Positions 42,754 through 50,744 of a stretch of 64,000 bases of DNA are shown here, piece by piece (position 1 is the first letter of the stretch; every line of letters starts with the position of its first letter). This DNA comes from Chloroflexota bacterium. Lineage in GTDB: Bacteria > Chloroflexota > Anaerolineae > Anaerolineales > Villigracilaceae. Where the stretch lies: the NCBI GenBank assembly GCA_016223135.1, contig JACRPQ010000015.1:248001-312000 (forward strand). Reading direction: 5' to 3'. The position numbers were made by a program, and so were the translations under genes. The notes beneath the pieces are model-generated. The model did not search any database. It was not told where the DNA came from and saw nothing but the letters and a program-made list of their open reading frames with translations.

Positions 42754-43408
42754 TTTTCCCATAATCACATAACTTCACGAGCGGGCACTTCTCACACATG
42801 GCTTTGCGGGCGGTGCAGATTTCGCGTCCCAGGCGAATGAGGTTCAGGTGCGCGGCGTAGTATGTTTCGGGAGGAAACAAAGCCTCCAGATGAGGATGCG
42901 CCTGTTCGACGGTCATCCGCTGCGGGCGGAGTCCGAGGCGTCCCGTCACGCGGTAGATGTGGGTATCCACAGGGAAGGCGGGTTTGTTCAGCGAAAAGCA
43001 CAGCACGATGGCGGCGGTCTTCGGTCCCACGCCGTTGAATTGGGTCAGCCAGGCGCGGGCGTCTTCCACGCTCATTTCGGACAGGAAAGACAAATCCAGA
43101 TTGCCGCGTTCTTTTGTGATGGCTTTCAACACCTGCTGAATGCGCGGACCTTTTTGGTTTGCCAGCCCGGCGGGTCGAATGACTTCGATGACGTCCTTTT
43201 CCTTTGCATCGCGCACCGCCTCCCATGTGGGAAATTTGGCGCGCAGGGCGTCGAAGGCGCGGTCGCGGTTGAGGTCGTTGGTATTCTGCGAAAGGATGGT
43301 GGAGACCAGTTCGTCGAGCGCGGGCAGAGGGTTGCGCCAGGTGGGTTCGCCGTAGAAGGCGAGCAGGGTTTCGTGAATCTTGAGGGCGCGTTGTGCAAGG
43401 CGGTTCAT
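42743..43408 (-). CDS. nth: Endonuclease III
   Basis: A DNA glycosylase/AP lyase that removes oxidised pyrimidines. 221 aa with the helix-hairpin-helix FNGVGPKTAAIVL (catalytic Lys), the catalytic Asp in PVDTHIYRV, and the 4Fe-4S loop CTARKAMCEKCPLVKLC (C-x6-C-x2-C-x5-C). The first residues LSQNTNDLNRDRAF match the family. Its start overlaps the stop of the nucleotidyltransferase gene by four bases. The last codons fall in an octamer array, so the C-terminus may differ between strains. Confidence 0.95.
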   Translation of the reverse strand: MNRLAQRALKIHETLLAFYGEPTWRNPLPALDELVSTILSQNTNDLNRDRAFDALRAKFPTWEAVRDAKEKDVIEVIRPAGLANQKGPRIQQVLKAITKERGNLDLSFLSEMSVEDARAWLTQFNGVGPKTAAIVLCFSLNKPAFPVDTHIYRVTGRLGLRPQRMTVEQAHPHLEALFPPETYYAAHLNLIRLGREICTARKAMCEKCPLVKLCDYGKRVK

Positions 43409-44184
43409 GCGTAGCCAGCCTCCTTGATGAGACGAATCGTGCGGTTTACCACCTCGCGGTGCTTTTCAGGGATCAGCCTGTCGAACATCGTCACAGTGAG
43501 GCGGTACAGCATCAGCGCCGCCGCGCCGCGTGTTTGATATTGGGAAGAGGTGGAATCCATCCCCCATGCCGAACGAAAGGCGCTGACCCATTTCGTATCG
43601 CGTCCCACCGCATCCTGAATCAAATCGAAATAGCGATTCTCACTGACAATCAGGATGCCGCGTTGAACCGCCACCGCTTCGAGCATGTTTTTCACCAATC
43701 CCCATGTGGCATAAAGCACGGTGGACTCATGCCCCACCGCAAGACCGTTCAATATTTTGTGGACTTCCTCGGCGCTGCCCGTCACCTCTTCCGCCGCAAA
43801 CTCATCTGCGGCAGGCTGGAGGGGCGACCAATCGAAATTCTGCGCCAGGGTCTGTAATTCTGCCAGCGAACCATCCCTGTCAAGGACAATCTGCATACCC
43901 CGCAACCCCGGCACCGCCCAGATGGCGCGGCGCGGGTTGCTCAATGCCGCCTTTTCGTCTTCCAGCAGGATATATTTCAGGCTGACCAGTTTCCCTCCCC
44001 AATAGCGCAGGGTGTAGCGGTCATATTCGCGCTCTGGCAGTATGCGGACAAAAATATCGAAATCCACGTCGCTGTATTTCGCTTCCTGCCCGCGTGCGAA
44101 ACTGCCGACCACGCTAACACCAATTACATCGGGCGAGTCTATTTTTTCAAGGACAGATTGAATGAAAGGGTCTGATAGGGTCAT
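43405..44184 (-). CDS. Nucleotidyltransferase-fold protein
   Basis: A 259-aa protein with the pol-beta-type signature near the N-terminus: VVGSFARGQEAKYSDVDFDIFV (GS-x-D-x-D), then a helical C-terminal domain. This is similar to aminoglycoside adenylyltransferase or MNT-type proteins, but the substrate is unknown. The start is the ATG at 44184; upstream in-frame residues come from the end of recF. It lies between recF and nth with only a 5-bp gap and a 4-bp overlap, so these three genes form one unit. Confidence 0.82.
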   Translation of the reverse strand: MTLSDPFIQSVLEKIDSPDVIGVSVVGSFARGQEAKYSDVDFDIFVRILPEREYDRYTLRYWGGKLVSLKYILLEDEKAALSNPRRAIWAVPGLRGMQIVLDRDGSLAELQTLAQNFDWSPLQPAADEFAAEEVTGSAEEVHKILNGLAVGHESTVLYATWGLVKNMLEAVAVQRGILIVSENRYFDLIQDAVGRDTKWVSAFRSAWGMDSTSSQYQTRGAAALMLYRLTVTMFDRLIPEKHREVVNRTIRLIKEAGYA

Positions 44185-44189
44185 GTTAC

Positions 44190-45395
44190 TTATTTTTCCA
44201 CTCTTCCATTTTCCACCCTCCACACTTCAGCCTTTTGCACAAAGCCCGGCTCGAAGAGATTCAAATCGGTCGTTGTGAACAGCGCCTGCTCGCTGCCGCC
44301 TATATACTTTAGCAAATCGGCGCGGCGCTGCAGGTCGAGTTCCGCCATCACTTCATCGAGCAGGATGACGGGCCACTCGCCGGAGCGTTCCTTCAGCCAG
44401 TTTACTTCCGCGAGTTTGAGCGAAAGCAGCGCCGTGCGAATCTGTCCGCGCGAGCCGTAATCGCCGAGGTCGAAATCGTTGGCGAGGAAGCGCAGTTCGT
44501 CGCGGTGCGGACCGATGGTGGTCACGCCGCGCGCAATCTCCTCATTCCGCAGTTCCCTCAGGCGGGCGCGGAAGCCGCGTTGAATTTCGTCGAGTTCGAG
44601 GTGCGAGCGATCTACTACGGTGTTCATGCGCAATCCCAACTGTCCATTCGGTTTGGGGAGGGGGTCGTAGGCAGGTTCATAAGAGAGGCGCAGGATTTCA
44701 GTTCCGTGAGTCAGTTCGTGATGAACGCGCGCGGCGAGATGTTCGATGCGCTGAACGGCGCCGATGCGCCACAGGATGAGTTGCGCCCCCAGGCGGCTCA
44801 ACGCTTCATCCCAGACCTCCAACTGGTCGCGGTTTCCTCCATTTTCCCCCAACGCCTTGAGCAGCGCATTGCGCTGCGTGAGCGCCTGGTTGTATTCGCT
44901 CAGCACACGCGCATACGCCGGCGCCGACTGCGCCAGCGCGAGGTTGAGATAACGGCGGCGGTCTTCGGGCGATCCTTCGATGATTTGCGACATTTGCGGC
45001 GCAAAGATGACCGCGTTGAACTGACCGACTACATCGCCGGCGGGTTTCTTCACGCCGTCGAGCAGAATCTCCTTGCGCAGGCGCTGACCGTTCAACACGC
45101 CGACCGGTTCGAGGATGAGCCGCACTTCGAGGCGGCGCTTGCGTCTCTCGCGTTGAAATTCCGCCACCAGGCGCGTGACGGTGAGCGCGCCTTTCTTCGC
45201 CTCTTCCACATTGACGATTTGGCGGTCGGCGTGGGTTTGAAAGGAAGTGAATGCCGCCAGAAAATAAATGGCTTCGAGCAGCGTGGTCTTTCCCTGTGCG
45301 TTGCCGCCCGTCAGCAAAAGCACACCCTGCGGCAGGTCAATATCCAGGCGGGTGAATTTGCGGAAGTTGGTGAGGGAGAGGTGTTTGAGGTACAC
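44190..45395 (-). CDS. recF: DNA replication and repair protein RecF
   Basis: An SMC-like ATPase that loads RecA at gaps, about 401 aa. It begins VYLKHLSLTNFRKFTRLDID, Walker A is GGNAQGKTT, the signature region and Walker B (VILLDEVMAELD) follow, and IGPHRDEL is a family block. GTG at 45395 is the best start. The frame remains open for 44 more codons through an octamer repeat, giving a Cys/Tyr/Leu-rich repetitive peptide that is unlikely to be made. It lacks its usual neighbours dnaA/dnaN/gyrB and sits with nth instead. Confidence 0.9.
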   Translation of the reverse strand: MYLKHLSLTNFRKFTRLDIDLPQGVLLLTGGNAQGKTTLLEAIYFLAAFTSFQTHADRQIVNVEEAKKGALTVTRLVAEFQRERRKRRLEVRLILEPVGVLNGQRLRKEILLDGVKKPAGDVVGQFNAVIFAPQMSQIIEGSPEDRRRYLNLALAQSAPAYARVLSEYNQALTQRNALLKALGENGGNRDQLEVWDEALSRLGAQLILWRIGAVQRIEHLAARVHHELTHGTEILRLSYEPAYDPLPKPNGQLGLRMNTVVDRSHLELDEIQRGFRARLRELRNEEIARGVTTIGPHRDELRFLANDFDLGDYGSRGQIRTALLSLKLAEVNWLKERSGEWPVILLDEVMAELDLQRRADLLKYIGGSEQALFTTTDLNLFEPGFVQKAEVWRVENGRVEK

Positions 45396-45424
45396 GGAGT
45401 TCAGATTTACGGTTGAAATGTAAG

Positions 45425-45575
45425 CAGGTACACAGGTAAACAGGTACACAGGTAAACAAGTACACAGGTAAATAGGTACACAGGTAAATAGGTACACAGG
45501 TAAACAAGTACACAGGTAGACACGCACACAAGTTCGAGCGAAACGTGTGTACGTGTCTACTTGTGTACTTGATAC
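45425..45575. repeat. Octamer array CAGGTACA/CAGGTAAA with inverted tail
   Basis: About thirteen octamers alternate CAGGTACA and CAGGTAAA, with CAAGTACA and TAGGTACA variants (45425-45532), upstream of recF. They are followed by reverse-sense words such as GTGTACGTG and CTTGTGTACTTG up to about 45575. Related words reappear at 61915-61957. Confidence 0.85.
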
Positions 45576-45619
45576 TACAACATCATCTCCAACCCGATCT
45601 CATCGCGCGTGGACGTCCA

Positions 45620-46141
45620 TCAGACGCGGTCTTCTTCCTCTTCGGGCGTTTGCGGCTGCCAGACGCGCACGGCGCGGTCGGGGAACAGGACGCCGTTCAG
45701 ATGGTCAATCTCGTGCTGGAAGATGCGCGCCAGCCAGCCCTTGGCTTTGATTTTCATCGGCTTGCCGTGACGGTTCAACCCGCGCACATGCACCTCGGCA
45801 TGCCGTTCCACCTCGCCGAGCAAGCCGGGGATGGAAAGGCAGCCCTCCACGCCCATCAAGGTCTCTGCGGAGGCTTTGACGATTTCAGGATTGATGACCG
45901 CCCAAACCTTCTTGGGAGCGTCTTCGTTTTCTTCGTCTTCTTCGCGTTCGTAATATTCGACCACGATCAGGCGTTCCGAAAGACCGATCTGCGGCGCGGC
46001 AAGACCGACGCCCGGCGCTTCACGCATGGTCTCCACCATGTCGTCAATCAGCGTTTGGAGGTCTTTATCGAATTTGGTGACGGGACGGGCTTTTCGCCGC
46101 AGGACGGGATCGGGCAGGGTGACAATCTTGCGAAGGGTCAT
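45620..46141 (-). CDS. def: Peptide deformylase
   Basis: A metalloenzyme removing the N-formyl group from nascent proteins. 173 aa with all three motifs: GVGLAAPQIG, EGCLSIPG (metal Cys) and HEIDHLNG. An acidic insert (YYEREEDEENEDAPKK) lies between motifs 1 and 2. The ATG at 46141 (MTLRKIVTLPDPVLRRKA) is the family start; 14 extra upstream codons are possible but not conserved in type. No fmt gene is adjacent. Confidence 0.95.
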   Translation of the reverse strand: MTLRKIVTLPDPVLRRKARPVTKFDKDLQTLIDDMVETMREAPGVGLAAPQIGLSERLIVVEYYEREEDEENEDAPKKVWAVINPEIVKASAETLMGVEGCLSIPGLLGEVERHAEVHVRGLNRHGKPMKIKAKGWLARIFQHEIDHLNGVLFPDRAVRVWQPQTPEEEEDRV

Positions 46142-46192
46142 TCTTTCGTTACCTTTATTCTTTGGATAATTGACCTCTTGCATAAGTCAACC

Positions 46193-46245
46193 GACGTTGG
46201 AGAACGTCTCTTACGCAAAGGCGTATTGTGCGCTCTCTAGCGCAC
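46193..46245. repeat. Paired hairpins with GGAG and CTCT tetraloops
   Basis: GACGTT-GGAG-AACGTC (46193-46208) and GTGCGCT-CTCT-AGCGCAC (46228-46245), the same design as the pair at 33248-33294. It lies upstream of def. Confidence 0.6.
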
Positions 46246-46274
46246 GTTTGCAAGAAGCCTAATGACGCCGAATT

Positions 46275-47975
46275 TTACTCCGGTTTTGTGTTGCGGCGTT
46301 CCTCTTCCTTGAAAGTCTCCGCATTGCGGTGATAGGTGGCGAGCCACTCTGCCATACGTTCGCGCTCTGCGGCGACTTTGGCGGCGGCTTGAGCGGCGGA
46401 ACGCGCCATGCGGCGGCGGTCAATATCCGATTGCACGGCGGCGGGGTCTATCACATCTTCAAAGGCGAGTTTGGTCCCGCCGACGGTGATATAGACGGTG
46501 CCATAGTTGAACAGATTGCCGAGAATGCCTTTGCGGATGTAATTCGTCCCCAGAATGCTTTCCAATTGGGCGGCATTGCGCGACTCGGTGCCGAAGGGCT
46601 TGCGGTCTATGTCAATGATTTGTTCGTTGGTGACTTCGTATTTGTCGTTGCTCCAGTCTATGATTTCGTAAACGAGCCAGGCGGCAAACGGGAAGAAGGA
46701 AAGGAAGAACACCACCAGCCAGGTATCGGGCGTCCAGCGGTCGGGGTGGGGAAACAGAGGCAGAGCAGGATTGAAGATGATTCGAAAGAGACGGAAGAGG
46801 AAAGCCAGCAGCAAAACGAGCGTGCCGGCAAACGGCGCCCACGCCTGAAAAATGAGCACCACCCAATGCTTGCGATAGATCACATGGTCGCCGAATTCGT
46901 AACGCAGTTTGAGCGTGTTGGCGCCAAGCAGACGGAGGAAGGCGCTGGCTGTCCGCGGTTTGGAGGGAGCGGCGGCTGGGGTCGGGGCGGCAGGTTTCGG
47001 CGTAGACGGAAGCGGCAGTCCCAGATGTTTGCGGATGGCGTTCTTCATCGCTTCCTTTTCGAGGCTTACGGCTTGCGCCTTGGTGCGGTTCCAGTATTCC
47101 TCGATCATGTGCTGTGCCTGTTCGGGATGGCTGACGTTGCTGAAAACGATTTTGCCGACGAAGGTGCGAATGACGACATTGCCAAAATCGAGGATGCGCC
47201 CTGTTTGGGTGGTTTCCACGCCCACCGAAAGGATGGTGCTGAGCGGCGATTCCTGACGGCTGTCGTAGATGCCAACGACTTTTTCAAGCCAGACCACGCG
47301 CTGGTTGGTGACGATGTAGTAGTCGTTGCCCCAGTCCACGATGTTCCAGGCAATCCAGCCAATGGAGAAAAGCAGGGCAAGGGTGGCGGCAAACGCTACA
47401 ATGAAAGAATCGACAATCGCTATATGGGCGTAAAACAAAACCAGCGGCAGCCCCAGCGAGAGTACAGGCAGGGTGAGTTTTTGATACAAGATAATGGGGT
47501 GCTTGCGCGCCAGGAAATAAATCACCTCATCCTCTCGCAGCCATTTGAACTGGAGTGTGCGCGCCAGTTTGCGGCTGCGCACTGCCACGTCCAGGTTGAG
47601 CCGCAATAGGGCAGAGCGTTTGTACAGGCTCTCGAAGTTTTCGCGGGATAACACCAAAAGAAGGGTGTCGCTGGTGGCAGTGACGGTGCCGGAACGTTTG
47701 CGGCGGTGAATCAACCCCATCTCACCGAAATAGTCGTTGGCGACCAGCACTGCCAGCTGAATTTCTTTCCGCTCGTGCTTGCGGACGATGCGGACGCTCC
47801 CCTTGTAAATCATGTAAAAGTAGTCCGACTTGCCGCCCTGCTGGAAGATCACCTGCCCGCTGGCGTACGAAACCTCCTCCAACTGGCTGGCGATGGTTTC
47901 GAGTTCGCTTTCGTCCAAGCCATAAAAAAGGTGGATTTTTCTGAGAAAGGCAACGCGGGCGGGGATTTCGATCAC
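46275..47975 (-). CDS. Cyclic-nucleotide-binding-domain protein with two membrane PH-like modules
   Basis: A 566-aa protein. Residues about 10-130 form a cNMP-binding domain (GQVIFQQGGKSDYFYMIYKG, YFGEMGLIHRRKRSGTV). Two copies of a module follow, each with a pair of membrane helices and a bacterial PH-like domain: helices near 165-210 with VDWGNDYYIVTNQRVVWLEK, then helices near 385-440 with IDWSNDKYEVTNEQIIDIDR. The end is basic. Cyclic nucleotide binding may regulate a membrane or lipid-linked function. The GTG start lies six bases after a minus-strand TAGAAT. Confidence 0.85.
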   Translation of the reverse strand: MIEIPARVAFLRKIHLFYGLDESELETIASQLEEVSYASGQVIFQQGGKSDYFYMIYKGSVRIVRKHERKEIQLAVLVANDYFGEMGLIHRRKRSGTVTATSDTLLLVLSRENFESLYKRSALLRLNLDVAVRSRKLARTLQFKWLREDEVIYFLARKHPIILYQKLTLPVLSLGLPLVLFYAHIAIVDSFIVAFAATLALLFSIGWIAWNIVDWGNDYYIVTNQRVVWLEKVVGIYDSRQESPLSTILSVGVETTQTGRILDFGNVVIRTFVGKIVFSNVSHPEQAQHMIEEYWNRTKAQAVSLEKEAMKNAIRKHLGLPLPSTPKPAAPTPAAAPSKPRTASAFLRLLGANTLKLRYEFGDHVIYRKHWVVLIFQAWAPFAGTLVLLLAFLFRLFRIIFNPALPLFPHPDRWTPDTWLVVFFLSFFPFAAWLVYEIIDWSNDKYEVTNEQIIDIDRKPFGTESRNAAQLESILGTNYIRKGILGNLFNYGTVYITVGGTKLAFEDVIDPAAVQSDIDRRRMARSAAQAAAKVAAERERMAEWLATYHRNAETFKEEERRNTKPE

Positions 47976-47981
47976 GGTTTG

Positions 47982-47987
47982 ATTCTA
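47982..47987 (-). promoter_or_regulatory. -10 box TAGAAT of the cNMP-binding gene
   Basis: Minus-strand TAGAAT ends 6 nt before the GTG at 47975. It lies between this gene and the redoxin gene stop. Confidence 0.45.
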
Positions 47988-48491
47988 TCAAATTTCGCGC
48001 ACGATGGCGCAGCCATAAGCGGGCGTTTCGGGAAGAGCGGGCAGACGTCCCTCCAGCAAAGCCTCCACCGCCTCTTCGAGGTAAAACCGCGTCGCTGTGC
48101 GGTGTCGAAAAGTGACGTCGTCCACTGCGCCGCGATAGCGCAGGATGCCCTGCCGGTCCACGACGAAGACATGCGGAGTAGCGACCGCCTCATAGAGGTC
48201 CGCCACGACATGCTCCGCATCTCTCAGGACCCTGGGCAGGCGGCGGCTTCGAGCGGCTTCTTCTAACGCCTGAAGCGATTCGTTCCGATTCGAGGCGATG
48301 GGCAGCAGTTCCACCTCTCCTCCCCACTGCACGAGAGATGCCATCAGCGAGCGGTCGGCGCGTTCCGAATGCGGGCATTCCGCCGACCAGAAATTGACGA
48401 TGACAATCTTGCCGCGATAATCGCTCAATCGGTGCGGACGTCCGTGCAAATCGGGTAATTCAAAATCAGGCGCGGGTTGGTTGATTTGCAT
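47988..48491 (-). CDS. Redoxin/thioredoxin-like protein with a CPHS site
   Basis: A 167-aa AhpC/TSA-type thioredoxin-fold protein: MQINQPAPDFELPDLHGRP opening, IVIVNFWSAECPHSERAD active site, and the cis-Pro region EAVATPHVFVVDRQG. The active site has CPHS instead of CxxC, so disulfide exchange by a vicinal pair is excluded; one-Cys peroxidase-type chemistry or use of the C-terminal Cys (PAYGCAIVREI) is possible. No signal peptide is present. The ATG at 48491 follows a minus-strand TATAAT by seven bases. Confidence 0.82.
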   Translation of the reverse strand: MQINQPAPDFELPDLHGRPHRLSDYRGKIVIVNFWSAECPHSERADRSLMASLVQWGGEVELLPIASNRNESLQALEEAARSRRLPRVLRDAEHVVADLYEAVATPHVFVVDRQGILRYRGAVDDVTFRHRTATRFYLEEAVEALLEGRLPALPETPAYGCAIVREI

Positions 48492-48498
48492 GACTGGG

Positions 48499-48504
48499 AT
48501 TATA
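48499..48504 (-). promoter_or_regulatory. -10 box TATAAT of the redoxin gene
   Basis: Minus-strand TATAAT ends 7 nt before the ATG at 48491; likely leaderless. Confidence 0.6.
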
Positions 48505-48539
48505 GCCGCAACTTTTGTTCCACTGGTGAATCCGTTTTC

Positions 48540-48625
48540 CTGGATTCGCACGGAAAAAGCTAAACAATCCGTGTAATCCGTGTACAAAAGGTTTTTGACC
48601 ACAGCGATTTCCAATGAGCCTGAAG
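48540..48625 (+). repeat. Family F repeat, copy 2
   Basis: ATTCGCACGGAAAAAGCTAA, AATCCGTGTACAAAAG and CCAATGAGCCT match 16430-16498 at about nine bases in ten. Boundaries are uncertain. Confidence 0.55.
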
Positions 48626-48639
48626 GTTTTGGTCAAAAT

Positions 48640-48745
48640 TTCTTTATCGTACACAGAAACCCTAAAGGTCTGCTTTCCCTTCGTGAATTTGAGAATTTCC
48701 CAAAAGACCTTTAGGGTTTTTCACGAGAGAAATGTACGGTAGAGA
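48640..48745 (+). mobile_element. Family C element, copy 2, with 9-bp target duplication
   Basis: 106 bp from TTCTTTATCGTACA to TGTACGGTAGAGA with inner arms AAACCCTAAAGGTC/GACCTTTAGGGTTT. GGTCAAAAT flanks it exactly on both sides (48631-48639 and 48746-48754). Near-identical to 7940-8045 and 55902-56007. Confidence 0.85.
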
Positions 48746-48788
48746 GGTCAAAATCAAGATCAAACCCAAGGAACCTTCGGGACGTTTT

Positions 48789-48801
48789 GCGTAAGGTGAG
48801 T
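48789..48801 (+). mobile_element. Family B right-end remnant
   Basis: GCGTAAGGTGAGT, identical to the right terminal repeat of the intact B element at 50631, stands alone after a CCTTCGGGACGTTTT fragment of the family D type. Confidence 0.5.
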
Positions 48802-48864
48802 TAAAAACTTTGTGCCCTTCGTGGAAGAAAAGTTTTTTTTCAGTGCAGTCACTGGCGCTTCTGG

Positions 48865-48870
48865 TACAAT
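48865..48870 (+). promoter_or_regulatory. -10 box TACAAT of the flippase-like gene
   Basis: TACAAT with an upstream TGG (extended -10 form) ends 7 nt before the ATG at 48878. Confidence 0.5.
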
Positions 48871-48877
48871 CCGCCGC

Positions 48878-49900
48878 ATGAAAAAATGGCAATTTTGGCT
48901 TGGGGCGCTGATCAGCGTCCTATTTTTATGGCTTGCCCTGCGAGGGCTGCATTTGGGTGATTTTTGGAGCGTGGTGACCAAAGCCAACTACCTGTGGATT
49001 CTGCCCGGCGTTGCCGTGTATTTCATCGGCGTTTGGGTGCGGGCGTGGAGGTGGCATTACCTGTTGGCGCCCATCAAAAAGATACCCACAAAGACCATGT
49101 TCCCTGTGACCGCCATCGGCTACATGGGCAATAACGTCTATCCGGCGCGCGCCGGTGAGGTGCTGCGGGCGGTCATCCTCAAGCGGCGGGAGGGGGTGTC
49201 GGTTTCGGCTTCGCTGGCGACCATCATCGTCGAGCGTATCTTTGACGGCGTGGTGATGCTGGCATTCGTCTTCGTCAACCTGCCCGAACTGGCAAAGTTG
49301 ACGGGGTCTTCCGGCTTTGTGGGCAACATTCAGCAGGCGGCAGTGATTGGCACGGGCGTCTTTTTGGGAGCGCTGGTGGTCTTTCTCCTCGCCGCCATGT
49401 TCCCGCACCGCACGGCAAAGAGCGGCAGATGGGTCATCGAACATATCCTGCCGCGGCGTTTCCATGAGCGGGTGATCCGCCTGATGGACAAATTCCTCGG
49501 CGGGTTGGAGTCGCTGCGCTCGCCGTTCAACGTGTTGATGGTCTTTTTCACTTCGATCATCATCTGGCTGTTGGAGACGGGGAAATACTGGTTTGTGATG
49601 CACGCTTTCGACTTCAGCGTATCGTTCTTCGCGCTGATGCTGATGAACGGTATTGTCAACCTGGCAACGACCATCCCCTCCGCGCCGGGCTACATCGGCA
49701 CATTCGACGCGCCCGGCATTGCCGTTCTCACCGCCTATGGCGTGGAACAGGCGGTGGCGGCTGGCTACACCCTCGTCCTGCATGTCGCTTTGTGGCTGCC
49801 AATCACCCTGCTGGGTGCGTATTACCTGGCGCGGGAGGGAATCCGCTGGAGCGACGACATCCGCAAGGAGTTGGGAGAGCAGGCTCAAGGTCAAGAGTGA
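48878..49900 (+). CDS. Flippase-like membrane protein (UPF0104, AglD2/MprF transmembrane type)
   Basis: A 340-aa polytopic protein with about eight helices of the lysylphosphatidylglycerol synthetase transmembrane family (UPF0104). Typical blocks are RAWRWHYLLAP, VTAIGYMGNNVYPARAGEVLRA, ERIFDGVVML and the later TTIPSAPGYIGTFDAPG. Relatives flip lipids or lipid-linked sugars. No aminoacyl-transferase domain is attached. The ATG at 48878 is directly after a -10 box; extension to 48812 is unlikely. Confidence 0.88.
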   Translation: MKKWQFWLGALISVLFLWLALRGLHLGDFWSVVTKANYLWILPGVAVYFIGVWVRAWRWHYLLAPIKKIPTKTMFPVTAIGYMGNNVYPARAGEVLRAVILKRREGVSVSASLATIIVERIFDGVVMLAFVFVNLPELAKLTGSSGFVGNIQQAAVIGTGVFLGALVVFLLAAMFPHRTAKSGRWVIEHILPRRFHERVIRLMDKFLGGLESLRSPFNVLMVFFTSIIIWLLETGKYWFVMHAFDFSVSFFALMLMNGIVNLATTIPSAPGYIGTFDAPGIAVLTAYGVEQAVAAGYTLVLHVALWLPITLLGAYYLAREGIRWSDDIRKELGEQAQGQE

Positions 49901-49980
49901 GGCGAGGTGGAAGCGGCTTGCGTTATACTTGAGTAATCACCGCTCGAGTTTCGACCATCTGCGGAAGGCAAGGTGTCCCC

Positions 49981-50631
49981 ATGTCTCAGTCTGAAGGACA
50001 ACCGAGCAGGAAAATGAGGACGCTCATCGCTGATGACGTTCAGGAGACGCGCCGCAACACCCGCCTGATGCTGGCAACCATGGACGATGTGGAGGTGGTT
50101 GCCATTGCCTCCAACGGCGTGCAAGCCGTGCAACTGGCGAAGGAGCATCGCCCCGATATAGTTTTGCTCGACATCAACATGCCTGAAATGGACGGGCTGA
50201 CCGCTTACAAGGAGATTCTGAAGGCTCGCCCCGACACGGGATGCATCATCATCTCCGCCGAAAAAGACCCGGCAACACTGCGCGCCGCCATGTCCCTTGG
50301 TGTGCAGGAATATCTCATCAAGCCGTTTACGGTGGATGAGTTGGAAGCCGCCATTCAGCGGGTGCGGGAGCGGCTGACGCAGGTGCGCCTGCAATTGAGG
50401 CAGACGGCTCAACTTCAACGCCAGCGCGAAGCCTATCTTTTGCGGTTGGCGGCGGAGTATGCCAAGTCCCGCCGCACGGACGACCCGGCAATGGAGGTCT
50501 TCGAGCAATTGGCGGAGAATCCCTACTGTGAGATACGCTGGCTGCAACACCTGGCGATGATTTATGTGGTGCGGCAAAAGTGGGAGCGGTTGAAAATCCT
50601 TGCCGAAAAAATTGAGAAGAGAAGTAAATAA
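49981..50631 (+). CDS. CheY-like response regulator with a helical output
   Basis: A 216-aa protein. Receiver domain at residues 12-130: RTLIADDVQETRR (acidic pair), phosphoacceptor Asp in VLLDINMPEMDG, Thr/Ser in IIISAEKDP and Lys in YLIKPFTVDEL. The remaining 85 residues are a coiled-coil and helical tail (RERLTQVRLQLRQTAQLQRQ) without a recognised DNA-binding domain, so output may be by protein contact. No histidine kinase is adjacent. The stop codon overlaps the target duplication of a family B element. Confidence 0.88.
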   Translation: MSQSEGQPSRKMRTLIADDVQETRRNTRLMLATMDDVEVVAIASNGVQAVQLAKEHRPDIVLLDINMPEMDGLTAYKEILKARPDTGCIIISAEKDPATLRAAMSLGVQEYLIKPFTVDELEAAIQRVRERLTQVRLQLRQTAQLQRQREAYLLRLAAEYAKSRRTDDPAMEVFEQLAENPYCEIRWLQHLAMIYVVRQKWERLKILAEKIEKRSK

Positions 50632-50716
50632 CTCACCTTACGCGGTAGCGCGAGATTTATCTCGCGTTTTTGGGCGACATGAATATCGCCCTACGAAGAA
50701 ATTGCGTAAGGTGAGT
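50631..50716 (+). mobile_element. Family B element, intact copy
   Basis: 86 bp bounded by perfect 13-bp inverted repeats ACTCACCTTACGC and GCGTAAGGTGAGT, with AAATA (TAAATA if the last T is shared) on both sides. Inside is the palindrome CGCGAGATTTATCTCGCG. It sits at the stop codon of the response regulator gene. Non-coding. Confidence 0.85.
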
Positions 50717-50744
50717 AAATAACTCATTGTTGGAGTTTCTTTCA

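Larger units (their letters stand above)
48492..48877. other. Intergenic mosaic with repeat families F, C and B
   Basis: 386 bp between divergent genes, with no coding potential. It holds the -10 box of the redoxin gene, family F copy 2, a family C element with exact 9-bp target duplication, a lone right end of family B (48789-48801) and the promoter of the flippase-like gene. Confidence 0.8.

Noticed and set aside
45396-45527. RecF N-terminal extension with repeated VYLCTCLP peptides
   Set aside because: Produced by reading an octamer array; conserved RecF sequence begins at the GTG at 45395.
46329-47609. 426-aa plus-strand frame opposite the cNMP-binding gene
   Set aside because: Composition is unusual and no motif is present; the opposite strand encodes clear cNMP and PH-like domains.
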